Below, one piece after another: positions 5,337 to 6,876 of a stretch of DNA of 6,876 nucleotides. The notes below the pieces were generated by a model. It was given only the letters and a program-made list of their open reading frames with translations. It was not told the DNA's origin and did no database searches. The DNA comes from Cryomorphaceae bacterium. GTDB taxonomy: Bacteria; Bacteroidota; Bacteroidia; Flavobacteriales; Schleiferiaceae. Location of the stretch: positions 1 to 6,876 of the forward strand of contig JABMNC010000098.1 in the NCBI GenBank assembly GCA_013205365.1. Direction: 5' to 3'. Both the position numbers and the translations under genes were made by a program. Position 1 is the first letter of the stretch; every line of letters starts with the position of its first letter.

Positions 5337-5999
5337 ATGAATCGATGGCTACTTCTTGGTAGATGGGCGCTGCAGAGAGGCATGAGCAACCGCCGGCAGA
5401 GCCTGCAGTTTATTATGTTTACTGCGGTATCGACCTACCTAGTGTACACCATGGTACCGGCCCCGAGCCCGAGCGTTTGGCTTGCGCTACTTTGGGTAGT
5501 CGTGCTGTTTAGCGCCATGCAGTCTGCATTTAGAGCATTTCACGAGCCCGACTCCCTCTGGGCCTACCTCAACCAACTTGCTAGTCCTGCGGAACTTTTA
5601 TGGATGAAAAGCACTCGGGTAGTGACCAACACGGCTGCGACCGCATCGGCTGCCCTGATGCTTTTTTGCCTGTTTTTTGGCCTGCCGCCTTCGGCAGATA
5701 GCCTGAATGCAATACTTAAAATTGCTGCATCCATACTGCTGGGATCCATGGCATTAGCTTCCACCATGAGCTTCACCTCGGCCCTTGCAAGCCGCGCAGG
5801 CGCCAACCCCACGCTTATGGCGACCTTAAGCATACCCCTGCTCCTTCCTACAGTGCTGGTTGCCCGACGTGCTAGTTCCCTTGCCTTGGCCAACCAAGAC
5901 TGGGCGGAACTTGCCATGCCCCTTTTTGGCGAACTGGCCATGCTGGGACTGCCTTTAGCCCTAGGTAGCATGCTTATGCCCTACCTTTGGAAGCAGTGA
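5337..5999 (+). CDS. ccmB: Heme exporter membrane subunit CcmB
   Basis: A 220-residue integral membrane protein with about six helices (roughly 23-42, 47-66, 98-117, 125-148, 156-176, 192-215), the usual size and topology of CcmB, the permease subunit of the CcmABC heme-handling transporter. Family-like stretches include VWLALLWVVVLFSAMQSAF (47-65), the cytoplasmic QLASPAELLWMKS (80-92), and NPTLMATLSIPLLLPTVL (157-174). CcmB works with the ATPase CcmA and with CcmC and CcmD to release heme-loaded CcmE in system I cytochrome c maturation. No ccmA is in the window: ccmB is first in the operon and divergent from gpx, so the ATPase must be encoded elsewhere. Its stop overlaps the GTG start of ccmC (GTGA). 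Confidence 0.92.
   Translation: MNRWLLLGRWALQRGMSNRRQSLQFIMFTAVSTYLVYTMVPAPSPSVWLALLWVVVLFSAMQSAFRAFHEPDSLWAYLNQLASPAELLWMKSTRVVTNTAATASAALMLFCLFFGLPPSADSLNAILKIAASILLGSMALASTMSFTSALASRAGANPTLMATLSIPLLLPTVLVARRASSLALANQDWAELAMPLFGELAMLGLPLALGSMLMPYLWKQ
5982..5989 (+). promoter_or_regulatory. Possible internal promoter element (TACCTTTG) ahead of ccmC
   Basis: A third exact TACCTTTG, at the end of ccmB (codons for Tyr-Leu-Trp), ends 6 bases before the ccmC GTG start. That is the same geometry as at the LysM gene. It overlaps coding sequence and has no TTG at -33, so coincidence is possible. Confidence 0.25.
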
Positions 6000-6661
6000 A
6001 TAAGCGACTTTCTTTTGCCTGGAAATTCTCTGCTGCAGCACTCGTTAGCTACAGCATGATCGCAGGTTTGGCGAGCCCGGTTCCCCGCCTTTTTATTCTC
6101 AACGAAACCATTCGCAACCTGTATTTTCACGTGCCGATGTGGTTCACTATGATAGTGCTCATGGCGGTATCGCTTCGGCACAGCATCGCGAGCCTTATGA
6201 AACCCGGACTAGCCGGACTCGAGCTCGATCGCAAAGCGCAATTGGCGGCCGAAGTTTCTCTTGTTTTTGCCGCACTCGGACTTTTCACAGGCATGATTTG
6301 GGCTCGATTTACCTGGGGAGCCTTCTGGACTAACGACCCAAAACTCAACGGTACTGCGGTAGCCATTCTCATTTACCTGGCCTACTTTGTATTGCGCAGC
6401 AGCGTGGAAGATCCAGAAAAGCGAGCCCGCCTCGCCGGCACCTACAACGTCTTTGCCTTTGTACTCATGCTTGTTTTTATCGGAGTGCTTCCGCGCATGA
6501 CCGACTCCCTGCATCCCGGCAATGGAGGCAATCCGGCCTTTGGCTCCTACGACCTTGACAGCGCCATGAGGGCAGTGTTTTACCCGGCTGTTTTTGGCTG
6601 GATTGGAATTGGTCTTTGGGTCGTTGAACTGCGCGTGCGTTTATCGCGTTTAAGCAAGTAG
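5996..6661 (+). CDS. ccmC: Heme-handling membrane protein CcmC (CcmC/CcsA superfamily)
   Basis: A 221-residue protein with six predicted helices that presents heme to CcmE in the periplasm. Conserved heme ligands are visible: His45 in NLYFHVPMW (41-49) and His173 in DSLHPG (170-175). The tryptophan-rich motif between them is WARFTWGAFWTNDPKLNG (102-119). The third Trp of the classical WGxxWxWD is Asn113, which I recall as the usual Bacteroidota form. Start chosen as GTG at 5996, because it overlaps the ccmB stop by 4 bases, a typical coupled junction; a TTG at 5987 would only add MEA (TTG read as Met) ahead of it. Length is close to that of other CcmC proteins and far shorter than CcmF, ruling out the large ligase. 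It sits in the order ccmB-ccmC-ccmD-ccmE. Confidence 0.93.
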   Translation: MNKRLSFAWKFSAAALVSYSMIAGLASPVPRLFILNETIRNLYFHVPMWFTMIVLMAVSLRHSIASLMKPGLAGLELDRKAQLAAEVSLVFAALGLFTGMIWARFTWGAFWTNDPKLNGTAVAILIYLAYFVLRSSVEDPEKRARLAGTYNVFAFVLMLVFIGVLPRMTDSLHPGNGGNPAFGSYDLDSAMRAVFYPAVFGWIGIGLWVVELRVRLSRLSK

Positions 6662-6667
6662 AATAGT

Positions 6668-6838
6668 ATGAAACGTTTTCTTCAGCAAGCCATGCCCGTC
6701 GAAATGGCCGACGCCTTTCGCGCCGAGGGCAAAATATGGGTAGTTATTACAGTAATTGGCATCATTTTAGTAGGACTCTTTGCCTATCTCAGCTGGTTGG
6801 ATCTGCGGCTCCGCAAAGCAGAAAATGCCTCTAAATAA
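6668..6838 (+). CDS. ccmD: CcmD-like small single-pass membrane protein
   Basis: A 56-residue protein beginning MKRFLQQAMPVEMADAFR, with one membrane helix at about 23-43 (IWVVITVIGIILVGLFAYLSW) followed by a basic tail (LDLRLRKAENASK). In system I cytochrome c maturation, CcmD is a small bitopic protein that helps release holo-CcmE from the CcmABC complex. GKIWVVITV...YLSWLDLRL resembles the Bacteroidota CcmD-family pattern of a GKI start to the helix and an L-D-R/K tail. It begins 6 bases after the ccmC stop, and its TAA directly abuts the next ATG. No Shine-Dalgarno sequence is visible. The identification rests on size, topology and position as much as on sequence. Confidence 0.85.
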   Translation: MKRFLQQAMPVEMADAFRAEGKIWVVITVIGIILVGLFAYLSWLDLRLRKAENASK

Positions 6839-6876
6839 ATGAAACGAAACCACATAATTGCCTTAGTCGTAATGGC
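6839..6876 (+). CDS. ccmE: Start of CcmE heme chaperone, cut by the right window edge
   Basis: An ATG follows the ccmD stop with no gap and opens MKRNHIIALVVM before the window ends. This basic start leading into a hydrophobic anchor fits the N-terminus of CcmE, the membrane-tethered periplasmic chaperone that carries heme covalently on a histidine. Only 12 complete codons are seen, and none of the catalytic domain, so the name rests mainly on gene order (ccmB-C-D-E) and on the MKxxHII-type opening. Confidence 0.7.
   Translation, partial: MKRNHIIALVVM

Noticed and set aside
5987..5995. TTG start for ccmC three codons earlier
   Set aside because: The GTG at 5996 gives the usual 4-base overlap with the ccmB stop; the extension adds no conserved sequence.

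Overview
The window looks like a chromosomal segment of a Bacteroidota bacterium, probably from the Flavobacteriales or a related order. The tRNA promoter fits the phylum's sigma consensus (TTG, 19 bases, TAnnTTTG). Most starts lack a Shine-Dalgarno sequence. There is a bacillithiol deacetylase (BshB1), and CcmC carries what I recall as the Bacteroidota form of the heme motif (WGxFWTNDPKLN). The assignment rests on these features, not on a database search.

Layout. Positions 1-2503 (minus strand) hold a translationally coupled operon of cell-envelope genes. It runs from a secreted LysM protein with a degenerate lysozyme-like region, to a membrane-anchored SGNH/GDSL hydrolase, to a second, paralogous SGNH-family protein cut by the left edge. 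Positions 2532-2702 (minus strand) hold a self-contained tRNA-His(GTG) unit with promoter, tRNA and intrinsic terminator. Positions 2785-3837 (plus strand) hold a single GT4-like glycosyltransferase. A 128-base convergent gap with one hairpin follows. Positions 3966-5253 (minus strand) hold a two-gene thiol-redox operon, a cysteine-type glutathione peroxidase homologue followed by bshB1. An 83-base divergent promoter region, with a perfect 7+7 inverted repeat over the peroxidase promoter, separates it from the cytochrome c maturation operon at 5337-6876 (plus strand). That operon is ccmB, ccmC, a 56-codon ccmD and the first codons of ccmE, which runs off the right edge.

How the genes work together. 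The ccm genes move heme across the inner membrane and attach it to apocytochromes c. The gpx-bshB1 pair serves peroxide defence and low-molecular-weight thiol synthesis. The SGNH/LysM operon probably modifies or binds a periplasmic polymer such as O-acetylated peptidoglycan or surface polysaccharide.

No obviously new defence or mobile system is present. The most notable signals are a recurrent TACCTTTG (or near-match) promoter element 4-6 bases before start codons, which suggests leaderless mRNAs; the inverted repeat over the gpx promoter; the paired SGNH proteins, one with an altered GDS motif; and a tRNA-His acceptor stem with two adjacent U-U mismatches.
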